In this document: in pieces, positions 12,021 through 22,980 of the stretch
Numbering within the stretch: position 1 is the stretch's first letter
Layout of the letters: every line of letters begins with the position of its first letter
Source: Gonocerus acuteangulatus
Lineage: Eukaryota; Arthropoda; Insecta; Hemiptera; Coreidae
Direction of reading: 5' to 3'
DNA length: 64,000 nucleotides
NCBI GenBank assembly: GCA_946811695.1
Contig: OX328124.1
Location: forward strand, 97,822,547-97,886,546
The notes under the pieces: model-generated
What the model saw: the letters and a program-made list of their open reading frames with translations, nothing else
The model's database searches: none
Told to the model about the DNA's origin: nothing
Position numbers and translations under genes: made by a program

Positions 12021-12681
12021 GTAAAGATGGAATGGTTGGGATTCGGCTAAATAAACCTCAATATGATTTTGTTTTAAAAAATCTATATTTCGGACGTTTC
12101 GACTACTCATTGGTAGCCTTCGTCAGCTAAAATGACAAAAAAAGAAATTAATACAAAAAACAAAAAAAAATATAATTGTGATAGGTAACAGAACTATAGA
12201 TACAATTAACTTATAAAAGAACACATCGTCTTAAATTCTTAGTATGAGTAGAATGAAAAAGTAAATAGGTACACTAATTGATTTTAATAGTAATTAGTAA
12301 CATTAATTAATTTTACAAAGAAATAAGAATCTACATACCAATGACTTTAAAAAATCTATTAATTGGTATGTAGTTTCTTATTTCTTTGTAAAATAAATTA
12401 ATGTTACTAATTACTATTAAAATCAATTATTGTACCTATTTACTTTTTCATTCTACTCATACTAAGAATTTAAGACGATATGTTCTTTTATAAGTTAATT
12501 GTATCTATAGTTCTGTTACCTATCACAATTATATTTTTTTTGTTTTTTGTATTAATTTCTTTTTTTGTCATTTTAGCTGACGAAGGCTACCAATGAGTAG
12601 CCGGATCGTCCGAAATATAGATTTTTTAAAACAAAATCATATTGAGGTTTATTTAGCCGAATCCCAACCATTCCATCTTTA
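12021..12681. mobile_element. Penelope-type fold-back copy
   Basis: Long inverted arms of about 320 bp, from GTAAAGATGGAATGGTTGGG to its complement at 12,681. The inner part holds the CTGACGA, stem II and GAAAC cassette. The arms are close to identical, so it should extrude as one large hairpin. Confidence 0.65.
12089..12132 (-). ncRNA. hammerhead ribozyme motif (one arm only)
   Basis: Minus-strand CTGACGA, stem II GGCTACC/GAGTAGTC, GAAACGTC. In the plus-strand arm (12,577-12,610) the GAAAC box has become GGATC, so that copy should be inactive. Confidence 0.55.
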
Positions 12682-13959
12682 CTTATCACCTCGACGGCTA
12701 ACTATCTAATCATCATGATTAATAATTAATATACGTATTTACATTTTAAAATCAAAGCAATAATAAAACCGTAACATTTGTTAAACAATTTAACAAATTA
12801 TAAATAAATGTATTTACATGTTCACATGAATATTAATAGTTTATATCCAGGTACAGGTAGGTAAGGGCGAATATAAAGGTTTGTTTTATAAATATAATCC
12901 TACCATAAAATCTCTAAAAAAATTCTAATCATTCGGGCAGTAATAAACACAAAGGTTTTTTGCTCTAAAATATCAATAAATAATAATTCTAATCATCAAA
13001 CAATAAACCTCCTCAAGAAAGTTTTATTTGGCATTTGTCTAAATAAATACTTATTTTCACTTATCTCTAGTCACGCTTAAAACATTTAATGATTTTTATT
13101 GTTATCTTAATTCATTTCACTTTATTTTCATTTACTACTTGTATTTAGGCATAAATATTTTTTAAGTCATTTAATGACTCATATAAGAATATATGAGTCA
13201 TTAAATGACTGAATATTTAAATTATTTCATAATTACCGGCTTCAATATTTCCATCCCTCCAAAATGTGCTGACATTATTGAATTGCAGCGGATCATTACA
13301 AAGCTTGCTTAATGGTTGCAGCCTAATTTCGGAGAGAAAATTGCGAAACGCACCCCGAAAGAACCATAAAGAACCATTAAAATCGCATTTGCTGTAAATG
13401 GTTATAAAGAAAACTCAACACTGAAAGAAGTAATTCAATTAAAGGAAAATAAAGGCTAGGAAGAGAGATAAAGATAAAGGATGTTGGATACAGGGCAGAG
13501 ATTGAACCAAGCTATTCTATTCTCTTTCTGTTCAGATAAAAGGAAAAAGTTAGTTCTTAGCTCTATCGGCACTGTCTTTACTTACTTAGACAAACCTAAC
13601 ACAGATGTACCTTACTCCCCCCCCCCCCTGTTGGCAAGAAAACGTTTTTTATGGTCATTAAATACATTTTATCAGGATTAATTTAATTTGGTTACACCTG
13701 TTTACATAGATTCTTGTTTATTAGGAAAGCTATTAAAAATAGGATAATTCAGGACATTAAAAATATTGATGAATATTCAATAAAACATAGAAACACATTA
13801 AACTACGAAAATAACCTAAGAGAAAACAGATATAGAATATTAAAATAATACATTTTCAATAAAATATACGATATTTAAAAATGTTCATATCGATTGGTTT
13901 TATTTGACTACACATTTTATTTCAAAGGCTTCTTGAATGACCACACTAATTTTACTCTA
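12682..13959. other. no gene seen
   Basis: Very AT-rich; includes an 18-bp inverted repeat ATTTAAGTCATTTAATGACT near 13,160-13,215. May contain unrecognised 5' PLE sequence at its right edge. Confidence 0.45.
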
Positions 13960-14272
13960 TCCTTTTAGACTTGGACATACCCGTGGAACGTCTTCTTCAT
14001 TAAAACTAAAATTATATGTAACAAGACGCCGTTCCTGGATGTGAAAGTAGAGAAGAGTGGAGACCGCCTAGAACATTCGGTTTATAGAAAACCTACTCAC
14101 ACAGATAGATACCTCAATGCAGCTTCTCATCACCACCCAGCCCAGAAGAACACCTTGATTACTACCCTCATGACCATAGCTATCAGGATTTTCCAACCAA
14201 ATCATCTCAGAAAAGAAGAGAGACACCTGAAGTCAGCTCTAAGAAAAAACGGGTACACGGACGAGACTATAA
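13960..14272 (+). pseudogene. PLE reverse transcriptase, C-terminal fragment
   Basis: The frame reads NKTPFLDVKVEKSG, then HSVYRKPTHTDRYLNAASHH, then HPAQKNTLITTL. This is the conserved block PFLDV...YRKPTHTDRYLN..SHHHPAQK that follows the catalytic region in Penelope-like RTs. The frame runs on to DETIK and then enters the family B insertion. Catalytic RT motifs (including YxDD) would lie upstream and are absent. In-frame sequence can be followed back to about 13,960 without clear family similarity, so the left edge is approximate. Confidence 0.85.
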
Positions 14273-14567
14273 AAAGTCCGACTCGCAGGAACTGCAGCAT
14301 CTTAGTGCGGTTCCGTTCATGTACCTAGTGCCATTTAAAAGCTTAGAAAAGAAATAAACTTTTTTTTTTTTTATATATATATCTCGTGAAAATTGTCAAA
14401 ATCCTCTCGAACATCTCGAATAAAAGTGATATTAAGGCGTCAGGGACACCGACAGTAGCTAACTTTTACAGAAGCGGAAATTACAGAATCTGGCTCTCAT
14501 TCTAAAGCAAAGCTCTATAAATCAATACAAAATATGCCTAATAAAGCCTTTCTAGAGGATACAAAGG

Positions 14568-14713
14568 CATGGGCGTATATGAGGGGGGGCTGAGGGGGCT
14601 GCGGCCCCTCCCGAAATTTTGAATTGATGATAAAAACTTCTCGTAAAACCCTTAAAAATACCCAGGAAATGGTCTCAGCCCCCCCCCCGAAATTGTTTTT
14701 ATATACGCCCATG
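14568..14713. mobile_element. hAT-like MITE inside HINE B copy 1
   Basis: Ends CATGGGCGTATAT and ATATACGCCCATG; 8-bp flanks TACAAAGG / TACAGAAG. The inside has G and C runs. Confidence 0.7.
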
Positions 14714-17058
14714 TACAGAAGGATCAAGAAGAAGTACACAAGATTGAGTAGAATACCCTGCCTAATATAGCCTATATAGAATAATATGCCGAATAAAACC
14801 TATCTAGTAAATACACAAGGACAAATAAAAGTCTTGACGAATAACAAGTCAAGAAAAAAAACTTTATTTAACAAAATAAAACAAAGTTTAGTTGCCCAAC
14901 TACAATAGAATAATATACCTAATTAAGTCTATGGAGTAGACACAAATGGACCAAAAACAAGTCTTGTGGAATATTGTTTTTTTTTTTCTAATTAAATACT
15001 TTTTATCAATATTTAGTATATAACCTTTGTTGAAAACTATTGATTGCTAATTGATGAATCGGTTTACAACTAAGTAGTCTTTATGAATATTTCGTATATA
15101 ACCTTATGTTTGGATCTGAGTTTTTGGGGTGCTCTCCGCCTAGGCTTTGTATTTGTGTCGGCAGATACCTGGGGTATATTTACAGCTCTTGAGGATTAAC
15201 TCATAGCAGGTAAACTTCCTGCGGCCCCCTTGTTTCAACGGGCATTGAACCGCCATATTAGCTCATAGTATCTAACCGTTGTGAAGTTTATTTTTTGGAT
15301 TTAGGACTTAATATACATATGTAGACTAAATCATAGCAAGAAGTAATCCTCCGTCGTCGGTTCTTAACTATGTAGACTCGCTAATGGTATCCAATCTTAG
15401 ATACATCGTATTTAAAATTCACAGTAAAAACACGACATTTCATCGGAATCCCTTGCTGAATAAAACTTATATAGAATAATATGCAAAATAAAGCCCATCT
15501 AGTGGATAAAAATAGAGGAAAAAAGCCGTTCGTGTTGGTAGAAAATCGTAAAAGTATTTCGCTCAGAAATCTCCGAAATATTGTCACTAATTTTACGTAT
15601 CCTGTTTTATAGCCAAATAGATTTATATTCTATAATCAATAAGAAAAACCTACTAAAAATAAAAAACTATGGGTAACAGATGAAAATAGAGAATACCAAG
15701 AATAATTCTAAAGAACGAAATCAACACCAGTACTGTAATCTAAATATTCATACGGCATCTTCGAATTCTAACAATCAAAATATTGATTCTAATTATACGT
15801 ATCCTGTTTTATTGACAAATACATTTGACTACTATAAGCAATTAAAAACACTAGGGAATATGCCAAAGAACTCGGAGTAGGAGCCTCAACATTTCAAGAC
15901 ATTTGAAGGAAATCGACAAATCCAAAACTGACATTTCATACGGTACAGCCTGATATATTTTTAACAATGAATTGTTTTTCTTATTTTAATTAATCTGTTT
16001 TATTGTCAAATACATTATCCAACTTTAAGCAATTAAAAAATAACAAGGAATAAAAACAAACAAAAAGAATCGTTCGAATAAACGAAATCAATTACTTCAA
16101 AGTTTAAGCACTTATATCTCCGATTGACATAGCCTAATCAAAAATTATTTCAGAATCTTTTTTGTAGAACATTTAGTAAGCTTTCGCATGGTAACCCTCC
16201 GTTTACCAATATTCCTAACCGTCTTCGAGATATTAGGGAATGTATACGAAGTTCCCAAAACATTTCATGTCTGTTAATAAAATATTTTATTCTAATCCTT
16301 CCTTAGCTCCAAACGTAACCAAAATTTTAACATATTAGTGTTGATGAAATTCAAACTTGCAGAAAATGTTTCAACTGAATCCCATAATTTTAAGTATCAA
16401 AATCAAAGACAAAAAGAACAGTTCGAATAAGCGAAATCAATTACTTTAAAGTTTTAAGCACTTATTTCTCCAATTGACATCGCCTACTCAAAACTTTCAT
16501 TAGAACCTTTTTTGTAGAGCATTTAGTAAGCTTTCTAATGGTATTCTTCCGTTTCCCAAATTCTCAACCTTTTTCGAGAAATTAAGGAAAGTATACAAAG
16601 TTACCAAAACTTTTTTATGTCTATTAATAAAATATTTTATTCTAACCCTTCCTTAACTCCAAACGCAACCAAAATTTCAACATATTAGTTTTAATGAAAG
16701 TAGAACATGCCGTAAATGTTTCAACTGAATCCCATGATTCTAAGAACACAAACCAAAAAACGGCATTCAAAAATTATTTTTTCAGTTTTCTCGAAAACGG
16801 TTAAAGCTATCGCCTTGAAAATGGTTCCATTCGTTTCCCTAGCCCAAGAAGCCTATAAAAAGAGTACTTACAAGCTTATGAACTCAAAAACGTAAGCGTT
16901 ACGATTTTTTTTGCGCGAATTTCGCCCCAAACGCCATCTTCCAGTGGGCGGATTTTGCTGGTTAACGAACTTGACCTTTCAAATTGGACGACAGATTTTT
17001 GTACCAAATTTCATCAAAATCGGACCATCAGGGAAGCCAGAAATGAATGAACAGACAA

Positions 17059-17065
17059 ATATATA

Positions 17066-17119
<54 letters not shown>

Positions 17120-17122
17120 TAA

Positions 17123-17166
<44 letters not shown>
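17059..17166. repeat. (AT)n tract in HINE B copy 1
   Basis: Two AT-repeat blocks about 130 bp from the element's 3' end. Confidence 0.95.
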
Positions 17167-17167
<1 letters not shown>

Positions 17168-17303
17168 AATTTGAACTACCGTTATTTTCGGTCTCTAGGG
17201 GTTCTGAAACGCGAAATTTTCTTGTCGGCAGTTCCGGATTGTTTCATTGTATCAACCTTATAAGCGGGGTTCCTCCCTATGGGGGAGGGAGGAACCGCGC
17301 TAA

Positions 17304-18021
17304 AAGGCACGCCACCAAAGCAAAAAGAAAGGTGGAGTCGACAGAAAAGGGAATTCAAAAAGACCCAAACGAGAAAAAAGTAATCATCCCCTACGTGAAA
17401 GGGACCACAGAGAAGATTACGAAGTTTCTGAAGAAAAATAACATAAAAACAGTTTACACCACCGACTGCAAGATAAGTCAAATAATAAATAACCCCAAAG
17501 ATAATTTACAGTTAAGATCACCAGGTGTCTACAGTATCCCATGCTCCTGCGGAAAAGAATACATTGGACAGACAGGAAGATTGGTGTGCACAAGAATCTC
17601 TGAGCATATGAAGACAGTCAAGAATGGCAATATTGAAAAATCGGCGGTAGCAGAACATTTTTATAACACGAATCATTCTATCCAATTCGACCAAGTGAGC
17701 ATTCTAGCAAAAATAGAAAATTACCAAGAACGGATCATTAGGGAAGCCATAGAAATAGTAAGATGCCCGGAAAATTTCAACAAAGAAGATGGTTACAAGC
17801 TCAGCAAATTATGGCGTCCGGTGATTAAACCTAGAGAAAAAAGAAAAAACGAAATTCAGCCTAGCAACCACCCAGATGGAACCCACCAACCAGAATCAAG
17901 AAAGACCGGGACCAACCAATCAGGGACATGGAAGAGCAGACTACGCCCGCGAATGAATACAAAGATAGGTTTTTATTCAGGACAACTAGAAGAACATCCT
18001 CATTTTCGGACTAAGCCCTGA
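17304..18021 (+). CDS. PLE GIY-YIG endonuclease domain (C-terminal ORF fragment)
   Basis: About 238 codons are open. The basic linker RHATKAKRKVES is followed by the endonuclease core: GVYSIPCSCGKEYIGQTGR (17,524 onward), which holds the GIY (here GVY) and YIG motifs and a Cys pair, then RISEHMK with the catalytic Arg and a Glu-His, then SAVAEHF, and finally ERIIREAIEI. This is the Penelope-type EN, which nicks target DNA for target-primed reverse transcription. The tail is hydrophilic and repeat-poor. An apparent ATG at 17,239 lies inside the inserted element, so that start is an artefact. The ORF shows no internal stops although its 5' half is disrupted, suggesting recent insertion or recent loss. 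Confidence 0.88.
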
Positions 18022-18054
18022 GGAAGCTGGCAGTATGACTAGCGAAACGTCGGC
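18015..18054 (+). ncRNA. hammerhead ribozyme motif at PLE 3' end
   Basis: Core elements in type I order: GCC (stem I, 5' strand), CTGAGGA at 18,018-18,024, a 5-bp stem II (GCTGG with CTAGC, loop of 8 nt), GAAA at 18,044-18,047, then the very short palindromic stem III segment ending in the cleavage triplet GTC, then GGC closing stem I. PLE pseudo-LTRs are known to carry minimal hammerheads with tiny stem III that are thought to act as dimers. The TGA stop of the endonuclease ORF (18,019-18,021) lies within the catalytic CTGA. Confidence 0.72.
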
Positions 18055-18419
18055 AAAGTAGTTTGTGACACGGTCAATACCAGAAGACTATAATATTTGT
18101 AATTTAAAGTATTGGTTTTATTCCCCAGCCTCTTACCCACCCAAATCCCCCTCCAAAAAATAAAACAAATCTTTATGGTCGAAAACATTAACTGACACTA
18201 TGCAAAGCTGCAAGTTAAACATAATTTATAAAACACAAAACAAAAAAAAAACTTTCAATTCTTAAGAAAAATAAATTTTTAATTCTTAAGAAAGATACAT
18301 TTTCTGTCCTTAAAACATTACAAAATCACTAGAATGCATCCATAATTATAAAATAACAATTCATTCTCTAATAATTTCCAACAATCAATTTAAATACTGT
18401 CTAAAGATGACCCCTTGCA

Positions 18420-18720
18420 TCAATTCAGGTATCCCACCGCACATTGACAGACTGGATAGCATTTATGCATTGCTCCACTTTAATTTGTTCGCGGGCCCGT
18501 CTGATGCGACGGGTGAGGACATAATAGGCTCCCTGTAGACGAAATCTTTAATGTGTCCCCATGCAAAGTAATCCAAAGGCTTGAGGTCTGAAGATGGAGC
18601 CGCCCAAGATACCGGCCCATCACGTCCTATTCCACAAAATGGATCAAACCAATTTCGCTTGCCCCACCCGAAGTGGACTAGACAACTGTAGATCTGGAGC
18701 CAGCTTTCCAATCTCTATTC
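18420..18720 (-). pseudogene. mariner-like transposase C-terminal fragment
   Basis: The minus strand reads FGWGKRNWFDPFCGIGRDGP, then VSWAAPSSDLKPLDYFAWGH, then IKDFVYREPIMS. It matches the GRGGPV.WP.RSPDLTPLDFFLWG..K..VY block of insect mariner-like DDE transposases, including the Asp of SPDL. A frameshift near 18,500 separates this from REQIKVEQCINAIQ. N-terminal and first catalytic residues are absent. Confidence 0.72.
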
Positions 18721-18789
18721 TCAAAGGACTTCTTCCAAAAACAACGACAGTTCATTATCGAGGAATGCGTGCAAAGAGTATGCGTTAAG

Positions 18790-18969
18790 TCGAGGGAGCA
18801 CTCCTATATTTTTAGGGTGAGAGGATTAAAGGCGGGGGTGGGGGCGGGAGGGTGACTGGAGGGGGTAGGGGATAAAATGTATTTTATAATATGTATAATA
18901 CTGCTTATATTTTATATATATATTATTTATTTCCCCATTGGGACCCCATGCTTCCTAAGATCAAAAAGA

Positions 18970-19060
<91 letters not shown>

Positions 19061-20021
19061 GTACATTTAATAGCTACCATACCTAAACCTCTATATAAAA
19101 TTAGCCATGTAATTATTTTTTGCATCATAAATTCATTTGTAATTCTTTAACTACAAAAAACTAATAACATTAATTCTAAAAATAGAGTTAACTTATTGTA
19201 TTCCAAATTAGCTACGAAAAAATTACTTAGATACCAAATATTCAGGGAAAAATGAATATTAAAAAGTTGGTTTTCTTAATTTAGGGGACATTTAAGCCTA
19301 ATAATGTCAAGGCTACAGATGAACATACAACTGTATTTAGCTTAAGCGGTTGCTTACCATCGGTGTTCCGTTGCATTCAATTTTGCTACGGCAGATGTCA
19401 TTATTTCCTAATTATACTTAAAAAATGATATATGAGAGTAATATTAAACATTATACTCAAGTTAATTAGAAATTCGAAACCTATAACCTATAATTAACAA
19501 TGTCAGTTAACGGTATTTTTAAACATGAACTATAATGAAACGGTACTATAGTGGTAATTGCTCCGGACAGATGGAAGTTTGGAATTGGAGAAGTTACATT
19601 TCTAAAAGTTCTGTGCAACTTTTAATTAGCTCCATTGAGTAGATTCTCAAGAGCAGTAGCCAGTGACCTGGAAGGATCAGGCCGTGTCCATCGGAGGCAG
19701 TGTTTTACTCAATTGTCCAAAAGTAAGCTGAAAACTTTAGTCAGCCAGCCACTGAATGGAAGCCTAGTTAGAAGTAAGTAACTACAGCTATAATGGAATT
19801 CTCAATACCAAGACAGCAGATCCTAACTAGAATACCTTCAGGGAACTTTAAAAGAAAGAAACTTTTTTTTTTTTTTTCTATTTAACTAAAAGCCCGAAGT
19901 ACCTAGATATAAATACTCAAGGTGGGAGGTAGAGAGGCGGGAAAAGAGATAAACTTAATATGAGAGAGGGGCTTTATGTACATACACACACGTATATATA
20001 TATATATATAAATATATATAT
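18790..20021. other. no gene seen
   Basis: A G-rich patch at 18,815-18,870, the (AT)n tract, then AT-rich DNA. No motif. Confidence 0.45.
18972..19057. repeat. (AT)n tract
   Basis: About 86 bp of TA repeats. No element edge recognised. Confidence 0.95.
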
Positions 20022-20969
20022 TAGGGTGGGCCGAAAAAACTAATTTTTTTATTTCGAAGTTGTAATAGTGCGGGAAAGTTGCGAATTATATAGAGAAATA
20101 AAAGGAAACAAAAATGATCAAAATTGGTTTACATCTTCCGTTCGCGCATTGGCTTTGATATTTTACAAAATATGAAAAATCTTACTTTTTGAATTTGATG
20201 ATTTCTTAATATAATAGTTTTTAACGTCTTCGAATAGAGCCTAAAAACATTGTGAATTAATTTGGTTTAGATCAGTTGATATCTTTCAGTCGTGCAAAGG
20301 GCTCAAAATGTGCTCAGATATTGATATTTTGGCATTTTTAAGAGTTATTTTATGTATCTTTAATATAGTTTTTTGTTTTTAAACGTAATAGTTACAGTGT
20401 TTCTATTTTTTAACATAAAAACATTGTGTTTTATTATGGTGTAAATAAGTTAACAAATTTCGGCCGCTAAATGAAGCCTATGCTACAGAAAAACTGGACC
20501 TCAAAAAAGATAGTTAGGCCTATGACATGATAGGCACTAACAATTATAATGGACATGGTACACTTCCAATTGCTGTATATTTAAAAAGCTTAAATATTTA
20601 AGATACAGAATAGTTTTTAACAATAAAGTTACGCTTATAAAATAGAAAAAACCATAGTTCTGTATAAATTACTGTTGTGTTAGTTGAACCAGTCGATTAA
20701 AACTGTTCTCAGTTATCTCCCCTGCCTTCAGGATTCTGAAACTGTTCTCAATTTTGAAGCCAATGGTACTTTGAACGGGTTTTTGGTTTATCATAAATAA
20801 TTAGTATTTAAATCTAATAGGCGTAGATTTTTTTCATATGAACTAATAAAAACGTCGAAACATGGGCGTTTATCGTATCGAGGTGGTTGACAAATGCAAC
20901 TAGAACTCTCAGATTGTACGTAAGTGAAGAAATGCCCTCACCTGAACTTCAAGAACTAGTTTTGTTTAC

Positions 20970-21903
20970 GCAGACAAGGTATAGTTGGGATTCGGCTAGG
21001 AGAAAAAAAGTCCGTCACGCAGGAGCTGCATAACTAAGCACTTTCCTCAGAATATGGGCAGTGTAGTCTGCTTTCCAGAACAATTTGCTTAAAATATCCT
21101 ACATAAATAAAATAAAAACATGAATAGTTCTCTTTTAAATTTGTAATGAGTAACTGATCAATTATTAATTTGCTTCCAGAGTTATGTTTACACATGTTAC
21201 CTATTACACTACGTAATAAATACAAAAAACCTCATATTATCGTATTTTGATCTAACGCAGGAACAGGATACAGTCCCTCTAGCGCTCCTTGCGGCGCCTT
21301 TGTGGACCTATGTCTGGCTGGCTTTTCTATTAAAATATATTACAAAGTAAACCCCCCTTTCCGATAGACCGATTCAGCTAATTTTTATAACACTTCTTTC
21401 TCATGAGTTACCCACGACGTATACCGCGTTTCGTTAGAATACAGCAGAAATTACGACCAGTACGAGTATATTAGGAATTTGGGTCCGGAGTAAACCCCCC
21501 CTCCTAATGAACCGATTTAGTTTATTTTTTCATCACATATTTACCTGTAGATTACCACTACGAATACCGCGTTTCGTCGAAATATACCTAAAATCACGGC
21601 TGGTAGTGGCGAATTGGTATGGTCGGTCCGGAGTAAACCCCCCCTCCTTATGAATCGATTTAGTTCATTTTTATATCTCACTTTTCTCTCTATATTACCA
21701 CTACGAATACCAAGTTTCGTTGAAATATAACAAATATTACGGCTGAAATGGTCAAAATAGTGTTTTGGGTTCGGGGTAAACCCCCCCTTCCGGTGGACCG
21801 ATTTTGGTGGTTAACGAACTCGTTCAATCGTTTGCTAATTGAATGCTATATACCAAGTTTCGTGACGAAAAAACAAAAACTCTGGCCGCTATCGTGTTAA
21901 CAG

Positions 21904-21986
<83 letters not shown>

Positions 21987-22285
21987 TATATATAAATTTT
22001 AACGGGGGTCATTTTCGGTGTCTACTAGGTAGGATCGATAAAGATTTGAAGAAATTTTTCAAACATTCCGTCATGAGTCCAACCTCAATAGCTACTTTCC
22101 TTCGGAGGAAAGTGCTAAAAGTCAGACTTTCAGGAAGAAATCTGTATTTGGACGTTTCGGCTGCACATTGGCAGCCTTCTTCAGCTAAAAAATACATACA
22201 AAGCCGAAACGTCCAAATACAGATTTCTTCCTGAAAGTCTGACGTTTTTTTCTCCTAGCCGAATCCCAACTATACCTTGTCTGCG
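20970..22285. mobile_element. Penelope-type fold-back interrupted by HINE A
   Basis: Left end CGCAGACAAGGTATAGTTGG and its complement at 22,285 enclose a short fold-back. Its left arm is cut after GGCTAGGAGAAAAAAA by HINE A copy 1. The remaining arm sequences at 22,120-22,165 and 22,203-22,260 are inverted matches containing GGACGTTTCGGCT. Confidence 0.65.
21008..22118 (+). mobile_element. HINE family A, copy 1
   Basis: The 5' end AAAAAGTCCGTCACGCAGGA is followed by the subterminal repeat TAAGCACTTTCCTC (21,035-21,048), whose inverted partner GAGGAAAGTGCTAA (22,105-22,118) forms the 3' end. The 3' stem-loop is ACTTTCCT-TCGG-AGGAAAGT. Inside are four tandem units of about 140 bp, each starting with a C-rich tract (GTAAACCCCCCC), then an (AT)n tract before the 3' end. 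It lies inside a Penelope-type fold-back and is non-coding. Confidence 0.8.
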
Positions 22286-22762
22286 TATCTCTGCAACGGC
22301 TAACTATCTCCATCTCCACTATAGTTTTGTTTATATTGAAATCATACATACCATTGTGGTTTACTATCAAAACAAGTACACACTTTACAGACGGCCCAAA
22401 ACTTGTTTACCAAGCAAAACAATCAATGAGGTAGTCGCCAAAACTATTACTTCATGTTGTCGATCATGCCCTATGCATGACTGAAATATATCAAATGATC
22501 TAAACCAAATTAATACAGAATGTTTTTAGGCTCTATTCGAAGACGTTAAAAACTATTATATCAAGAAATCATCAAATTTAAAAAATATTCGCAAAAAGTA
22601 AGATTTTTCATATTTTGTAAAATTTCAAAGCCAATGCGCGAACGGAAGATGTCAACCGATTTTGATCGTTTTTGTTTCCTTTTATTTCTCTATATAATTC
22701 GCAACTTTTCCGCACTATTACAACTTCGAAATAAAAAAATGAGTTTTTTTCGGCCCACCCTA

Positions 22763-22765
<3 letters not shown>

Positions 22766-22830
<65 letters not shown>

Positions 22831-22838
22831 AATTTCAT

Positions 22839-22876
<38 letters not shown>
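22766..22876. repeat. (AT)n tracts
   Basis: Two AT blocks split by GATGAATTTCATAAA, between the TIR element and a SINE fragment. Confidence 0.95.
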
Positions 22877-22878
<2 letters not shown>

Positions 22879-22980
22879 GCAGGAATTTTCTCATCCCACG
22901 GCTCTTTGAGAAAATTTCTCGCTGCCCTTGGACGTCGGCGCTAATGGGCTAGATGTCGATGCACCGTAAAAAAAGAAAGG
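22877..22980 (+). mobile_element. tRNA-derived SINE (type 1), 5'-truncated
   Basis: Contains only the body, from GGCAGGAATTTTCTCATCCC to GATGCACCGT and an A-rich tail. No tRNA head. It abuts an (AT)n tract. Confidence 0.7.

Larger units (their letters stand above)
14273..17303 (+). mobile_element. Helentron-type element (HINE) family B, copy 1
   Basis: The 5' end reads AAAAAGTCCGACTCGCAGGA, followed by the 5' subterminal repeat TTAGTGCGGTTCC. The 3' end is a strong stem-loop (GGTTCCTCCCT...AGGGAGGAACC) followed by GCGCTAAAA, whose complement TTAGCGCGGTTCC matches the 5' subterminal repeat. Inside are two tandem modules of about 345 bp (starting near 16,066 and 16,409), a nested hAT-like MITE, and an (AT)n tract 130-240 bp from the 3' end. 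There is no coding capacity. It sits inside the PLE ORF with no target duplication, in a run of A (TT on the other strand), as expected for Helentron insertion. The exact edge within the A-run is ambiguous by a few bases. Confidence 0.8.
13960..18062 (+). mobile_element. Penelope-like retroelement (PLE), 5'-truncated, split by a Helentron-type insertion
   Basis: The element is in two halves. The first (about 13,960-14,272) encodes the C-terminal part of the Penelope reverse transcriptase. The second (17,304-18,021) encodes the linker and GIY-YIG endonuclease, followed by a hammerhead ribozyme motif. A family B element lies between them. The reading frame stays in register across the insertion when the inserted DNA is ignored, so the PLE was continuous when it was hit. 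The N-terminal domain and most RT motifs are missing, so this copy is dead for retrotransposition. The 3' boundary after about 18,062 is not well defined. Confidence 0.85.
20022..22762. mobile_element. terminal-inverted-repeat element (TAGGGTGGGCCG) hosting nested elements
   Basis: Arms 20,022-20,285 and 22,497-22,762 are inverted copies of about 265 bp beginning TAGGGTGGGCCGAAAAAA; TA occurs at both ends. The interior is non-coding and contains a Penelope fold-back, itself hit by HINE A. Without the nested insert it would be about 1.4 kb. Confidence 0.68.

Noticed and set aside
16911..17174. Open frame with long Ile-Tyr repeats
   Set aside because: Translation of an (AT)n tract inside a HINE; several similar frames elsewhere are rejected for the same reason.
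17239..17310. ATG start for the endonuclease ORF
   Set aside because: It lies within the 3' end of the inserted HINE B; the true PLE coding sequence starts upstream of the insertion.
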